From: Opitutaceae bacterium
GTDB lineage: Bacteria; Verrucomicrobiota; Verrucomicrobiae; Opitutales; Opitutaceae
Assembly: GCA_031266495.1 (NCBI GenBank)
Contig: JAISAX010000080.1
Span: 1 to 5,986, forward strand
Direction of reading: 5' to 3'
Length of the DNA stretch: 5,986 nt
The notes under the pieces are model-generated. The model was not told the DNA's origin. It saw only the letters and a list, made by a program, of their open reading frames with translations, and made no database searches. Positions 5,866 through 5,986 of this stretch are shown piece after piece (position 1 is the first letter of the stretch; each line of letters starts with the position of its first letter). Position numbers and translations under genes: made by a program.

Positions 5866-5918
5866 GGCTTGGGCGGGACGCCCAAGCCAGCACGCGAGAC
5901 GCGTGCGCTCCCCGGACC
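5866..5918 (+). repeat. 53-bp twin-hairpin repeat, copy B
   Basis: Hairpin 1 is GGCTTGGGCG, GGA loop, CGCCCAAGCC (5866-5888), a perfect 10-bp stem whose sequence differs from copy A but keeps length and pairing. After one spacer base comes the same 7-bp hairpin as copy A (5890-5906) and the 12-nt tail GCTCCCCGGACC (5907-5918). It faces copy C, 39 bp away. Confidence 0.85.
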
Positions 5919-5986
5919 TTCCGCAAACTGGCACGCCTGGTGCTTACAGGGATATATGTCCCCGTATTAACTATACGAATGGGGGG
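5919..5986. other. Right-end non-coding DNA with two small palindromes and a G run
   Basis: No gene is seen. It contains GGGATATATGTCCC (5949-5962, 4-bp arms) immediately followed by CGTAT-TAACT-ATACG (5963-5977, 5-bp arms). The window ends inside a run of at least six G (5981-5986). The AT-rich palindromes could be regulatory sites for a gene beyond the edge, but nothing in the window tests that. Confidence 0.4.

Noticed and set aside
5700..5934. Short minus-strand open frames upstream of the surface-protein gene
   Set aside because: They translate the twin-hairpin repeats (ARETR, HARRV patterns) and have no independent support.

Overview
This GC-rich window fits a Verrucomicrobiota genome, most plausibly of the Opitutaceae. 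That is an inference from three things: a secreted Ser/Thr/Gly/Asn-rich protein ending in a VPEP (PEP-CTERM) sorting tail, a stand-alone M56 (BlaR1-type) peptidase, and intergenic DNA full of GC-rich hairpin repeats. No rRNA or other phylogenetic marker is present to confirm it.

Layout, left to right. The region 61-477 (minus) is ndk, nucleoside diphosphate kinase. A 154-bp divergent spacer separates it from hisH (632-1312, plus), the glutaminase subunit of imidazole-glycerol-phosphate synthase. An 87-bp spacer built around a G13 run and a C15 run leads to an M56 peptidase gene (1400-2479, plus). That gene has the zinc motif HELAH but a short proline-rich end and no BlaI/MecI-type repressor beside it. 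The region 2480-3028 has no convincing gene. It holds two abutting fold-back modules (2532-2684 and 2685-2903), a C13 run and a twin-hairpin repeat. The region 3029-5722 (minus) is a large gene for an 897-residue secreted protein with a signal peptide, a predicted beta-helical body carrying 28-30-residue repeats, and a C-terminal PEP-CTERM anchor. Upstream of it, 5723-5986 holds an AT-rich leader, two more copies of the twin-hairpin repeat facing each other, a pentamer array and two small palindromes.

The genes do not form one pathway. ndk and hisH are housekeeping genes, the M56 peptidase would be a membrane sensor or protease, and the large protein is a surface or extracellular product needing an exosortase encoded elsewhere. 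The most notable signal is non-coding. A 53-bp module occurs three times with constant geometry: a 10-bp stem with a 3-nt loop, a 1-nt spacer, a 7-bp stem with a 3-nt loop, and a constant 12-nt tail. The stem sequences differ between copies while pairing is kept almost entirely. This points to a selected or mobilised structured repeat (REP/BIME-like), which here brackets the surface-protein gene.
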